The translations under genes and the position numbers were made by a program. This document shows, piece after piece, positions 25,616-33,276 of a stretch of DNA of 37,249 nt. Source of the DNA: Flavobacteriaceae bacterium UBA7684 (GTDB lineage: Bacteria; Bacteroidota; Bacteroidia; Flavobacteriales; Flavobacteriaceae); assembly GCA_002482885.1 (NCBI GenBank), contig DLGW01000018.1, positions 1-37,249 of the forward strand. Direction: 5' to 3'. The notes beneath the pieces were generated by a model that worked only from the letters and a program-made list of their open reading frames with translations, searched no databases and was not told where the DNA came from. Position 1 is the stretch's first letter. Each line of letters begins with the position of its first letter.

Positions 25616-25685
25616 TTTTATATATTATTTAGTTATTGTATTCACCAATTTTATATATTATTTGGTGAACGTATTCACCAATTTA
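25606..25685. repeat. 33-base tandem repeat (2.4 units) upstream of the DUF4143 ATPase
   Basis: TATTCACCAATTT starts at 25606, 25639 and 25672, an exact 33-base spacing. Units 1 and 2 are identical over their first 25 bases. Unit 2 also contains a palindrome, TTCACCAA at 25641-25648 and TTGGTGAA at 25662-25669. The spacing of about three helical turns suggests side-by-side protein binding sites. Confidence 0.85.
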
Positions 25686-25692
25686 AAGGTTT

Positions 25693-26466
25693 TTATAAAA
25701 AGACGAATAAACAATACCATAAAAGTGGAATACTTTCTACCCAAAAAGAAGCATAATATTTTGACCGATTAGGTAATGAAAAAACAACAAAAATTGCAGT
25801 AACTAGGGCGATTAAAAAAGTGGTAATGCTAAACGATTTTTTAAAAAATTCTAATCCCACAAAAAAACTCAAAAATAATAGCCCGACAATTTTGGTATTT
25901 TTTACACCTATTTTTTGAGGAAGGGTTTGTAAACTTTTATCGTCAATTTTTAAGTCCAATATTTCTACCGGAACCAACAAACAAATCACCATTATAAAAC
26001 GTTGCAAAATAAACAGATAAGTTTCTTCAGTTATTGGTTTTACCGAAAGCACTGGTAAATAGGCTGTAATTGCAGTTACACAAAAACTCACCACAATTAT
26101 TTTTGCAATTCCATATTTTCTTACATAAGGATAAATACAAACCAATCCTGCCATAATCATAAAACCTACTTGAAGAGTTTTTTGTATTTGAAAATAAAAA
26201 TACGTAGCTCCTACAAAAGCAAATGCGCTCACCACAATTACGGATAAATGTTGCTTAAACATTTCCGCTGATGTTTTAAAAGTAACAGGGAAATATTTTA
26301 AAAAATTATACCCTACTATTGTCCCTAAAAAAACAAAGATTTCTAATTGATAATTAAACGGAAGCGACAAACCAATTTCTGTAATACCTAACAAAGCACA
26401 AACAGCTAAACCGACTAAAATGCTGGTATTGATTAATAAATCTAAAAGCTGTTTGAAAAATGTCAT
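25693..26466 (-). CDS. UbiA prenyltransferase-like membrane protein
   Basis: A 257-residue protein with about eight to nine predicted membrane helices. The segment LLVPVEILDLKIDDKSLQTLPQKIG (about 162-186) resembles the second Asp-rich motif and following loop of UbiA-superfamily prenyltransferases. An NxxK-like NFLKYFP at about 54-60 stands where the first motif is usually NxxxDxxxD, but it lacks those aspartates. It may therefore be a degenerate or divergent member without prenyl-transfer activity. It is the gene upstream of the DUF4143 ATPase on the same strand, separated by the 33-base repeats, so the two are probably not co-transcribed. Confidence 0.6.
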   Translation of the reverse strand: MTFFKQLLDLLINTSILVGLAVCALLGITEIGLSLPFNYQLEIFVFLGTIVGYNFLKYFPVTFKTSAEMFKQHLSVIVVSAFAFVGATYFYFQIQKTLQVGFMIMAGLVCIYPYVRKYGIAKIIVVSFCVTAITAYLPVLSVKPITEETYLFILQRFIMVICLLVPVEILDLKIDDKSLQTLPQKIGVKNTKIVGLLFLSFFVGLEFFKKSFSITTFLIALVTAIFVVFSLPNRSKYYASFWVESIPLLWYCLFVFL

Positions 26467-26507
26467 AAAATTAAGTATACCAATAAAAAGTAAAATAATA
26501 ATATTAT

Positions 26508-26515
26508 TACTTTCG
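26508..26515 (+). promoter_or_regulatory. -7-like box of the beta-barrel protein gene
   Basis: TACTTTCG differs from the consensus by one base and is followed by GC, as in many Flavobacteriaceae promoters. It lies 31 bases before the ATG at 26547. Confidence 0.4.
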
Positions 26516-26546
26516 CGCCTTTAAAAATCCAATAAAAAACGTAATC

Positions 26547-27248
26547 ATGAAAAAAACATCATTTATTCTAGCCTTTTGCTTAACTCTTTTGATTTCATCA
26601 ATAGTAACAGCACAAACGGAAAAAGGTAAAATTTTAGTGGGTGCAGACTCCAATATGAATTTTAGTGCCTTGACAAATAAAACTAAAGATGACAATAACA
26701 GTAATGTTTATTCTAAAGAAAACAATTTTATAATTGCACCCAAATTAGGCTACTTTGTTATCAATAATCTATCATTAGGCATTGAAGTCCCCTTGACTTT
26801 TTCAAACAGTAAATCATATTTTAATGGGTTTTATGACTCCAATTATTCATATCAATCTGCCGAACAAAAATACACTTCGGTAGTTTTTGCTCCATTCACA
26901 AAATACTATTTTAATGTAAACAAAACTTTCAAACCCTTTTTACAAGGACAGATTGGTTTAGGAATTTCAAAATATACAAATACAATAGACGAAAACAATT
27001 TTAATAACTATGGAGATATTTACGACCCTTCATTAGGAGGATACGTTAGGACATATACATCTAGATCAAGTATATTTACGTATGGTTTAGAAGGTGGTCT
27101 AGCCATCTTTTTTAATGACAAAATATCTTTAGATATCGCTTTAGGATATTCTTCAATTACATTTAAACCAAAAGAAAACAATCCCGATAATTTCAGACAA
27201 ATCTCTAGCGGTTTCGTTTCAAACATCGGATTTAGTTTATATTTTTAA
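26547..27248 (+). CDS. outer-membrane beta-barrel protein
   Basis: A 233-residue protein with a clear signal peptide (MKKTSFILAFCLTLLISSIVTAQ). Alternating amphipathic strands follow: NFIIAPKLGYFVINNLSLGIEVPLTFS, TSVVFAPFTKYYFNV, FKPFLQGQIGLGISKY, FTYGLEGGLAIFFNDKISLDIALGYSSITF. The last residues FVSNIGFSLYF end in an aromatic, as BAM substrates do. This is the OmpW/OMP_b-brl type of small barrel. No specific cargo can be assigned. Promoter upstream, terminator directly after. Confidence 0.85.
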   Translation: MKKTSFILAFCLTLLISSIVTAQTEKGKILVGADSNMNFSALTNKTKDDNNSNVYSKENNFIIAPKLGYFVINNLSLGIEVPLTFSNSKSYFNGFYDSNYSYQSAEQKYTSVVFAPFTKYYFNVNKTFKPFLQGQIGLGISKYTNTIDENNFNNYGDIYDPSLGGYVRTYTSRSSIFTYGLEGGLAIFFNDKISLDIALGYSSITFKPKENNPDNFRQISSGFVSNIGFSLYF

Positions 27249-27272
27249 AAAACATAAAATAAAATACCCATT

Positions 27273-27298
27273 AGCCTCTTTTTCAAGAGGCTTTTTTT
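27273..27298 (+). terminator. terminator after the beta-barrel gene
   Basis: AGCCTCTT, loop TTTC, AAGAGGCT, then a T run. It isolates the barrel gene from uvrB. Confidence 0.9.
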
Positions 27299-27323
27299 AT
27301 GGCTTACAAAATCAAAACCCTAG

Positions 27324-27331
27324 TATATTTG
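27324..27331 (+). promoter_or_regulatory. -7 box of uvrB
   Basis: TATATTTG, 22 bases before the GTG start at 27354 and just after the preceding terminator. No LexA-type palindrome is visible beside it. Confidence 0.55.
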
Positions 27332-27353
27332 TAATTCATAAAACTCCAAACCC

Positions 27354-29345
27354 GTGAAATTCCAAGTTGTATCCGATTATAAACCCACAGGCGACCAGCC
27401 ACAAGCCATTGAAAAATTAGTTGAAGGCGTAAACGAAGGCGAACGTTTTCAAACTCTTTTGGGGGTAACGGGTTCAGGAAAAACCTTTACCGTGGCTAAT
27501 GTGATTCAGCAAGTTCAACGTCCTACTTTGGTGTTGGCACATAATAAAACGTTGGCGGCGCAGTTGTATTCGGAGTTCAAACAATTTTTTCCGAATAACG
27601 CGGTAGAATACTTTGTTTCATATTACGACTATTACCAACCCGAAGCTTATTTACCTGTTACAGGAACCTACATCGAAAAGGATTTATCCATCAATGAAGA
27701 ATTAGAAAAAATGCGACTCAGCACCACCTCTTCCCTACTTTCAGGACGAAGAGACATTATCGTAGTTGCTTCCGTTTCCTGTTTATACGGTATCGGAAAT
27801 CCGGTGGAATTTCAAAAAAACACCATCGAAATCAAACAAAACCAAATCATATCCCGTACCCAATTACTCAAACAATTGGTACAAAGTTTATATTCCCGCA
27901 CCGAAGCCGATTTTATGCCTGGTAATTTTAGAATAAAAGGCGACATCGTGGAAGTATTCCCCAGTTATGCAGACGACGGATTTCGCATTCATTTTTTTGG
28001 AGACGAAATCGAAGAAATAGAATCATTTGACATCAAAACATCCAAAGTCATTGAAAAATATGACCAGCTAAGTATCTATCCCGCCAATATGTTTGTAACC
28101 TCGCCCGATGTATTGCAAAATGCCATTTGGGAAATTCAACAAGATTTGGTCAAGCAAGTAGATTACTTTAAAGAAATAGGCAAACACCTAGAAGCGAAAC
28201 GTTTAGAAGAACGCACCCTTTTTGATTTAGAAATGATTAAAGAATTAGGCTACTGCTCGGGCATAGAAAACTACTCCAGATATTTAGATGGACGAACCGC
28301 AGGCACCCGACCGTTTTGCTTGATTGATTACTTTCCGAAAGATTTTTTAATGGTAGTTGACGAAAGCCACGTAACCATTTCGCAAGTACATGCCATGTAC
28401 GGAGGCGACCGTTCCCGCAAAGAAAACTTAGTAGAATATGGGTTTCGATTACCTGCTGCCATGGACAACCGACCATTAAAATTTGAAGAATTTGAAAGCG
28501 TACAAAACCAAGTTATCTACGTAAGTGCTACGCCAGCCGATTATGAATTGGAAAAATCAGGAGGCGTTTATGTAGAACAAATCATCAGACCTACCGGATT
28601 AATCGACCCCATTATAGAAATCAGACCCACCCAAAATCAAATAGACGATTTAATCGAAGAAATCCAACAACGTTGTGAACTAGACGAACGGGTTTTAGTC
28701 ACTACCCTAACCAAACGCATGGCAGAAGAATTGGCAAAATATTTGGAAAAAATTGCCATCCGATGCCGATACATTCACTCCGATGTAGATACGTTGGAAC
28801 GCGTAGAAATCATGCAAGGGCTACGCAAAGGATTATTCGATGTATTAATCGGGGTAAACCTATTGCGCGAAGGATTGGATTTACCCGAAGTATCGTTAGT
28901 TGCCATATTAGACGCCGACAAAGAAGGATTTTTACGCAGTCACCGTTCCTTAACCCAAACCATTGGACGAGCCGCCCGAAACATCAACGGGAAAGCGATT
29001 TTGTATGCCGATAAAATCACCAACAGCATGCAAAAAACCATAGACGAAACCAATTACAAACGCGAAAAACAAACGGCCTACAACAAACGTCACAACCTAA
29101 CCCCGCAAGCCCTCAACAAAAAATTAGACAACGCTTTCACCAAAGAACCTATCAGCTATGAGCAAAGCGAGCGCATCAAAAAAGTAGCCGAAGCCACCTC
29201 GGCCTATCTGACAACACCTCAAATAGAAAAACAAATCCGCGAAAAACGCAAAGCCATGGAAAAAGCCGCTAAAGATTTAGATTTTATGCAAGCCGCCCAA
29301 TTGCGTGATGAGATTAAAGCGTTGCAGGAGAAATTGAAGTCATAA
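27354..29345 (+). CDS. uvrB: excinuclease ABC subunit B
   Basis: The 663-residue damage-verification helicase of nucleotide excision repair, acting with UvrA and UvrC. Walker A GVTGSGKT is at 37-44, the DNA-inserting beta-hairpin region begins at SYYDYYQPEAYLP (89-101), and the DExH motif is in VVDESHVTISQ. Helicase motifs LLREGLDLPEVSLVAILDADKEGFLRS and QTIGRAARN follow. A C-terminal UVR (UvrC-binding) motif lies in MEKAAKDLDFMQAAQLRDEIKALQ. It starts with GTG at 27354, which gives the universal MKFQVVSDYKPTGDQPQAI. It is the last core gene before the repeat-rich gap. Confidence 0.97.
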   Translation: MKFQVVSDYKPTGDQPQAIEKLVEGVNEGERFQTLLGVTGSGKTFTVANVIQQVQRPTLVLAHNKTLAAQLYSEFKQFFPNNAVEYFVSYYDYYQPEAYLPVTGTYIEKDLSINEELEKMRLSTTSSLLSGRRDIIVVASVSCLYGIGNPVEFQKNTIEIKQNQIISRTQLLKQLVQSLYSRTEADFMPGNFRIKGDIVEVFPSYADDGFRIHFFGDEIEEIESFDIKTSKVIEKYDQLSIYPANMFVTSPDVLQNAIWEIQQDLVKQVDYFKEIGKHLEAKRLEERTLFDLEMIKELGYCSGIENYSRYLDGRTAGTRPFCLIDYFPKDFLMVVDESHVTISQVHAMYGGDRSRKENLVEYGFRLPAAMDNRPLKFEEFESVQNQVIYVSATPADYELEKSGGVYVEQIIRPTGLIDPIIEIRPTQNQIDDLIEEIQQRCELDERVLVTTLTKRMAEELAKYLEKIAIRCRYIHSDVDTLERVEIMQGLRKGLFDVLIGVNLLREGLDLPEVSLVAILDADKEGFLRSHRSLTQTIGRAARNINGKAILYADKITNSMQKTIDETNYKREKQTAYNKRHNLTPQALNKKLDNAFTKEPISYEQSERIKKVAEATSAYLTTPQIEKQIREKRKAMEKAAKDLDFMQAAQLRDEIKALQEKLKS

Positions 29346-29346
29346 T

Positions 29347-29392
29347 GTCTTAAAGTCAAAAGTCATAAAGTCGAAAGTCTTTTTCGATTAAA
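29347..29392 (+). repeat. AAGTC-type 7/8-base repeat array, left half
   Basis: GTC recurs at 29347, 29355, 29362, 29370 and 29377 (spacings 8, 7, 8, 7). It ends in the 19-base string AAAGTCTTTTTCGATTAAA (29374-29392), which is repeated exactly at 29549-29567. Confidence 0.75.
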
Positions 29393-29417
29393 CGATTTCA
29401 CGAATAAACAATGTTTT

Positions 29418-29513
29418 GGGCGTTTCCCTGCGGGTCATGCCATTCGTTACAATCTTTTAACCCAGCCAAAATTCGGGCTGGCTTAAAAGGATTTTCACTG
29501 CTGTCATTAACGC
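29418..29513. repeat. strongly folded intergenic element inside a split repeat array
   Basis: Central hairpin: 29451-29467 pairs with 29476-29493 over about 16 base pairs with one bulge and one mismatch; the loop is AAAATTCG. An outer stem is possible between GCGTT (29420-29424) and AACGC (29509-29513), and a small CCC-TGC-GGG hairpin at 29426-29434. G+C-richer than its surroundings, with no reading frame. From memory, related GGGCGT...AACGC elements are common in Flavobacterium intergenic DNA. A dispersed repeat or structured RNA are both possible. Confidence 0.6.
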
Positions 29514-29522
29514 GGGGTTAGT

Positions 29523-29567
29523 CTGAAAGTTGGAATGTCGAAAGTCTTAAAGTCTTTTTCGATTAAA
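29523..29567 (+). repeat. AAGTC-type repeat array, right half
   Basis: It resumes the same short-unit pattern after the folded element (GTC at 29538, 29545 and 29553, spacings 7 and 8) and ends in an exact second copy of the 19-base string found at 29374-29392. The two halves therefore flank the folded element as direct repeats. Confidence 0.75.
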
Positions 29568-29574
29568 AATTGAA

Positions 29575-29630
29575 ATTCATAATTCATAATGCATAATTCA
29601 TAATTCATAATTCATAATTCATAATTCATA
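29575..29630 (+). repeat. heptanucleotide array, eight units of ATTCATA
   Basis: Eight contiguous units, seven identical ATTCATA and one ATGCATA (unit 3). The array ends at 29630, and the 42-base inverted repeat begins at the very next base. The rest of the 427-base gap between uvrB and the HNH gene is described under neighbouring entries; 29697-29772 holds only a possible promoter. Confidence 0.95.
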
Positions 29631-29672
29631 AAAAACCTTTTTGAAATTCTCACGTTTTTAAAATGAAAGGCG
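29631..29672 (+). repeat. left copy of a 42-base inverted repeat
   Basis: Identical over 42 bases to the reverse complement of 37140-37181. It starts AAAAACCTTTTTGAAATTCT and ends GAAAGGCG. Weaker similarity continues inward to about 29696 (GTGTTGATAAGT, AATTGTTT) with a small insertion relative to the right copy. Read in one frame it could encode NLFEILTFLK then a stop, so it may be the relic of a gene end. Confidence 0.9.
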
Positions 29673-29725
29673 ATTCGTGTTGATAAGTAATTGTTTAATA
29701 TTCAAGTTGGTTTTGTGGTTTTGGA

Positions 29726-29733
29726 TATTTTTG
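29726..29733 (+). promoter_or_regulatory. possible -7 box of the HNH gene
   Basis: TATTTTTG, 39 bases before the ATG at 29773. A TTG lies 16 bases upstream (29707-29709), shorter than usual. Confidence 0.35.
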
Positions 29734-29772
29734 GGTTAGTGAATAACTCAAGCATTATAAATAAACATACGA

Positions 29773-30459
29773 ATGACAGAGTGTACAAAATGTGATAGTC
29801 GAAATGTTAAACATTTTCATGCATATGAGTTTTTTGATTTTTATGAGTGTTTAAATTGTAAATCTATTTTTAGTTTTGGAATTGACGAATGTTGTAGAAA
29901 TCCATCTACAATATTCGTAATTGAACACTATTCAAACAACACCTTAACGAGGATTTTTAAACAATGCTCAACGTGTGGGGGTGCTTTCAAAAAAGATAAA
30001 TTTCCAAATAAAACGCATGGTAATCTTGTAGAAAGTGAGTTTAGTGAAACAACCTTCAATAATTGGAACAAGAGAAGAAATGATGAGAACTTAATCATAT
30101 CAGAACTATTTGAAGCACACAGAAAATCACGATTTTATAATTATCATAAATATTTACAATCAGAAGAATGGAAAACTATTCGTAATCAAGTTATCGAAAG
30201 AGACAATGGATTGTGTTTACATTGCAAAATAAATCCAGCTCAAGAAGTTCACCACAAACATTACAATAATATCTATAGAGAAAAAATAGACGATTTAGAA
30301 TCTGTTTGTAGCAATTGTCATCGAGAAATTCATAAAAGTATTCTCAATGAGATTTCTCGACAAGTCAGATTTACAATCCGACTCACTCCTACTAGTAAAA
30401 ACATCTCGCTTAACTCACTAACAAACCAAAAGTGTGATTCATACAACTTATACCGTTAA
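29773..30459 (+). CDS. HNH endonuclease-like protein with N-terminal zinc-ribbon cysteines
   Basis: A 228-residue protein. Paired cysteines C4/C7 and C26/C29 suggest an N-terminal zinc ribbon, with further Cys at 40/41 and C65/C68. The HNH domain is at about 123-187: YLQSEEWKTIRNQVIERDNGLCLHC, then EVHHKHY (H160, H161, H163) and ESVCSNCHREIH (C179, C182, H183, H187). It combines the HNH catalytic His with a structural Cys4 zinc site. It is probably a DNA nuclease; the target is unknown. The last 32 residues (from about 197) are encoded by a hairpin-forming stretch resembling an intergenic repeat at 33584-33638 and look like a recent C-terminal extension. First gene inside the inverted-repeat interval. 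Confidence 0.82.
   Translation: MTECTKCDSRNVKHFHAYEFFDFYECLNCKSIFSFGIDECCRNPSTIFVIEHYSNNTLTRIFKQCSTCGGAFKKDKFPNKTHGNLVESEFSETTFNNWNKRRNDENLIISELFEAHRKSRFYNYHKYLQSEEWKTIRNQVIERDNGLCLHCKINPAQEVHHKHYNNIYREKIDDLESVCSNCHREIHKSILNEISRQVRFTIRLTPTSKNISLNSLTNQKCDSYNLYR
30363..30397. repeat. hairpin and motif shared with 33584-33638, inside the HNH gene 3' end
   Basis: AGTCAGATT (30363-30371) pairs with AATCCGACT (30375-30383) with one mismatch and a TAC loop. AATCCGACTC then CCTACTA (with ACT between) matches AATCCGACTCCTACTA at 33623-33638. Confidence 0.55.
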
Positions 30460-30590
30460 TTGAATAACAAGAACAACTCCTAAAGAAATTAATTTTGAAA
30501 ATGATGAATTACAAAATCATTTAAACTAAAAAGGTTATTTTTTAATAGTCCTTCCAACAAACCTCTTCTAATAAAAGATTATCTTTGAAA

Positions 30591-33104
30591 ATGTCTGCTA
30601 ATAATTTTAACATAAAAGGATTAAATAGCAAAGAGGTAAATCTTGCTCGAGAAAAATTTGGGCAAAACCAATTAAACTACAAAAAAGAAAGCAGTTTTTT
30701 AGATACCGTAAAACGTATTGCCCAAGACCCAATGATGATCTTATTATTGGTAGCTTCTTCCATTTACTTTATCAGTGGTAAAATAGGCGACGGAATTTTT
30801 CTTGTAGTTGCTATTATATTTCAAACTTCCATTTCCTTATTTCAATATTCCCGAAGCAAAAATGCACTCGAAAAACTAAAAGATTTATCGCAACCCAATT
30901 GTAAGGTTATTCGAAATGGCACCATAACAGAAATAAAAAGTACCGATTTAGTAATCGGCGACAGCCTAATGGTAGAAGAAGGTACTTCTATAACAGCCGA
31001 TGGTGTTATTATGCACTCCAATGATTTTTCGGTAAACGAATCTATACTTACAGGCGAATCGCTGGCTGTCTTTAAAGATAAAACCAAAGAAGATAAATTT
31101 ATTTTTAGCGGCACAACAGTAGCCAGTGGTTTAGCTATTGCAACGATAACCGCCATTGGCAATGCAACCAAATTAGGCAAAATTGGAACAAGTTTAGAAA
31201 GCATCGCCGAAGAAAAAACACCTTTAGAATTACAAATCGCCAATTTTGTAAAAAAAATGGCAATTGCTGGTGCCGTGGTATTTGTAATTGTTTGGGCAAT
31301 CAATTATTGGCATTCCAAAGATATTTTAAACAGTTTGTTGCAGTCGCTCACTTTAGCCATGAGTATTTTGCCCGAAGAAATCCCTGTGGCTTTCACTACT
31401 TTTATGGCTTTGGGCGCTTGGCGTTTAATGAAAATGGGCATTGTAGTAAAGCAAATGAAAACAGTTGAAACATTAGGCAGCGCCACTGTTATTTGTACCG
31501 ACAAAACAGGAACCATTACCGAGAACAAAATGAGTTTGGCAAAAATTTTTGTATTGAAAAGCAACAAAACATTTGACCCAAAAGACGAATTAAATGACGA
31601 TGAAAAAGAACTTTTAAAATTGGCCATGTTTGCGAGCGAACCTATCCCTTTCGACCCAATGGAAGTAGCTTTGCACCAAACCTATGTAGAACATCATCAA
31701 ACAGACGAGCGCCCCAATTACAAACTCGTTCACGAATATCCGTTAAGCGGGAAACCACCCATGATGACGCATATTTTTAAAGATAGTAAAGGCACTCGAA
31801 TTATAGCAGCTAAAGGAGCTCCCGAAGCATTGCTCTCTGTTTCGGTACTTACAGAAACCGAAAAACAACAGATAAACAATGCCATTCAACTGTTAACCAA
31901 CGACGGCTATAGAGTATTAGGTGTTGGCGTATCCGATTTTACAGGCGAAAATTATCCCAAAGAACAACAAGAATTATCCTTTCAGTTTAAAGGCATCGTA
32001 GCCTTTTACGATCCACCCAAAAAAAACATTCAAAAAGTATTAGAAGATTTTTACAAAGCAGGCATTGCTGTAAAAATTATAACTGGAGACAACACCGCCA
32101 CTACCGTATCTATCGCCAAACAAATAGGATTTAAAGGGCACGAAAAAAGTATAACTGGTGATGAATTGATGCAATTGTCCGAAAAGGATTTAAAAACTTG
32201 CGTAATGGATACTACTATTTTTACGAGAATGTTTCCAGAAGCTAAATTAAAAATAATCAATGCATTAAAAGCCAACGATCAAATTGTAGCCATGACTGGT
32301 GATGGCGTTAATGATGGTCCTGCCTTAAAAGCAGCACACATTGGTATTGCCATGGGCAAAAAAGGAACAGAAATAGCCAAACAAGCCGCATCATTAATTT
32401 TATTAGAAGATGATTTATCAAAAATGGTAAGCGCCGTTGCCATGGGTCGAAAAATTTATACGAATCTAAAAAAAGCCATTCAATACATAATATCCATACA
32501 TATACCCATCATTTTAACCGTGTCTATTCCTTTGGCTTTAGGCTGGATTTATCCGAATATTTTTTCGCCAATTCACATCATTATTTTAGAAATAATAATG
32601 GGACCAACCTGTTCTATTATTTATGAAAATGAACCTATGGAACAGAATACCATGTCGCAAAAACCAAAAGCCTTAACCACCACTTTTTTCAATTGGGCAG
32701 AGTTATCTATAAGCGTCATCCAAGGATTAGTAATCACCGCAGGCACCTTATTTATATATCAATACTCCGTTAGTATGGGGTATAATGAAGCACACACCAG
32801 AACAATGGTTTTTACGGTTTTGATTGCTGCAAATATTTTTCTAACCCTAATAAACCGTTCCTTTTATTATTCCATACTTACCACATTAAAGTATAAAAAC
32901 AACATGGTATTGTATATCATTTTTATAACTATTGCCCTTGTTGGTCTTATTCTTTATGTAAAACCATTGACTAATTTCTTTGAATTTGAAACCTTAAATG
33001 GACTACAATTATCCATTTGTATTGCTACTGGATTTATATCCGTAATTTGGTTTGAAATAGTAAAAGGAATTAAAAGAATCAAACAAACGCCAACCATAAA
33101 GTAG
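30591..33104 (+). CDS. cation-translocating P-type ATPase (P2-like)
   Basis: An 838-residue, ten-helix-type cation pump. The actuator motif TGES is in NESILTGESLAVF, M4 carries P261-E-E-I-P in SILPEEIPVAFTTFMALGAWRL, and the phosphorylated Asp is D304 in ICTDKTGTIT. Nucleotide domain: KGAPEALL. Hinge: TGDGVNDGPALKAAHIGIAMG from T569. The C-terminal M5-M10 bundle is present. It lacks an N-terminal metal-binding domain, placing it near Ca2+-ATPase-like bacterial pumps. In M6 the expected acidic residue is replaced: ILEIIMGPTCSIIYENEP (M670-G671-P672). The transported ion cannot be named. ATG at 30591; a TATCTTTG at 30580-30587 is too close to the start to be its promoter. It lies 131 bases after the HNH gene. 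Confidence 0.9.
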   Translation: MSANNFNIKGLNSKEVNLAREKFGQNQLNYKKESSFLDTVKRIAQDPMMILLLVASSIYFISGKIGDGIFLVVAIIFQTSISLFQYSRSKNALEKLKDLSQPNCKVIRNGTITEIKSTDLVIGDSLMVEEGTSITADGVIMHSNDFSVNESILTGESLAVFKDKTKEDKFIFSGTTVASGLAIATITAIGNATKLGKIGTSLESIAEEKTPLELQIANFVKKMAIAGAVVFVIVWAINYWHSKDILNSLLQSLTLAMSILPEEIPVAFTTFMALGAWRLMKMGIVVKQMKTVETLGSATVICTDKTGTITENKMSLAKIFVLKSNKTFDPKDELNDDEKELLKLAMFASEPIPFDPMEVALHQTYVEHHQTDERPNYKLVHEYPLSGKPPMMTHIFKDSKGTRIIAAKGAPEALLSVSVLTETEKQQINNAIQLLTNDGYRVLGVGVSDFTGENYPKEQQELSFQFKGIVAFYDPPKKNIQKVLEDFYKAGIAVKIITGDNTATTVSIAKQIGFKGHEKSITGDELMQLSEKDLKTCVMDTTIFTRMFPEAKLKIINALKANDQIVAMTGDGVNDGPALKAAHIGIAMGKKGTEIAKQAASLILLEDDLSKMVSAVAMGRKIYTNLKKAIQYIISIHIPIILTVSIPLALGWIYPNIFSPIHIIILEIIMGPTCSIIYENEPMEQNTMSQKPKALTTTFFNWAELSISVIQGLVITAGTLFIYQYSVSMGYNEAHTRTMVFTVLIAANIFLTLINRSFYYSILTTLKYKNNMVLYIIFITIALVGLILYVKPLTNFFEFETLNGLQLSICIATGFISVIWFEIVKGIKRIKQTPTIK

Positions 33105-33164
33105 CTTATACGAAAGTGTTTCAGTCGAACATGGTGAGTGAAAAAGTAAACATATTTTAATTTC

Positions 33165-33203
33165 CAATGTTAAGTTTTTTGCCGAACTTAAAACTTAACA
33201 TTG
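33165..33203. repeat. 14-base perfect inverted repeat upstream of the Lys-rich protein gene
   Basis: CAATGTTAAGTTTT (33165-33178) and its exact complement (33190-33203), with an 11-base loop TTGCCGAACTT. No T run follows on either strand, so it is not a standard terminator. Its right arm supplies the -33 TTG of the next promoter, which makes it a candidate operator. Confidence 0.75.
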
Positions 33204-33229
33204 ACTTATTGATTTATGATTTACATTTG
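33201..33229 (+). promoter_or_regulatory. promoter of the Lys-rich protein gene
   Basis: TTG at 33201-33203, 18-base spacer, TACATTTG at 33222-33229. The leader to the ATG at 33277 would be about 40 bases. Confidence 0.6.
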
Positions 33230-33276
33230 CTTAACGTTAAATTAATGTTTAAGTAATAATCTGATAGATTTTTAAA

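Noticed and set aside
25606..25685. CRISPR-like appearance of regularly spaced repeats
   Set aside because: Only 2.4 units, no distinct spacers (units are contiguous 33-mers), and no cas genes nearby.
29575..29630. Simple microsatellite explanation for ATTCATA
   Set aside because: Not rejected for this locus alone, but insufficient for the window, because other loci have degenerate units, G+C-rich units and arrays in opposite orientations with the same period.
30580..30587. TATCTTTG as the promoter of the P-type ATPase
   Set aside because: It ends 3 bases before the ATG, so transcription would begin inside the gene.
30842..31303. 153-codon minus-strand frame, Ser/Val/Ile-rich
   Set aside because: Antisense shadow of the P-type ATPase, whose motifs are intact in the plus frame.
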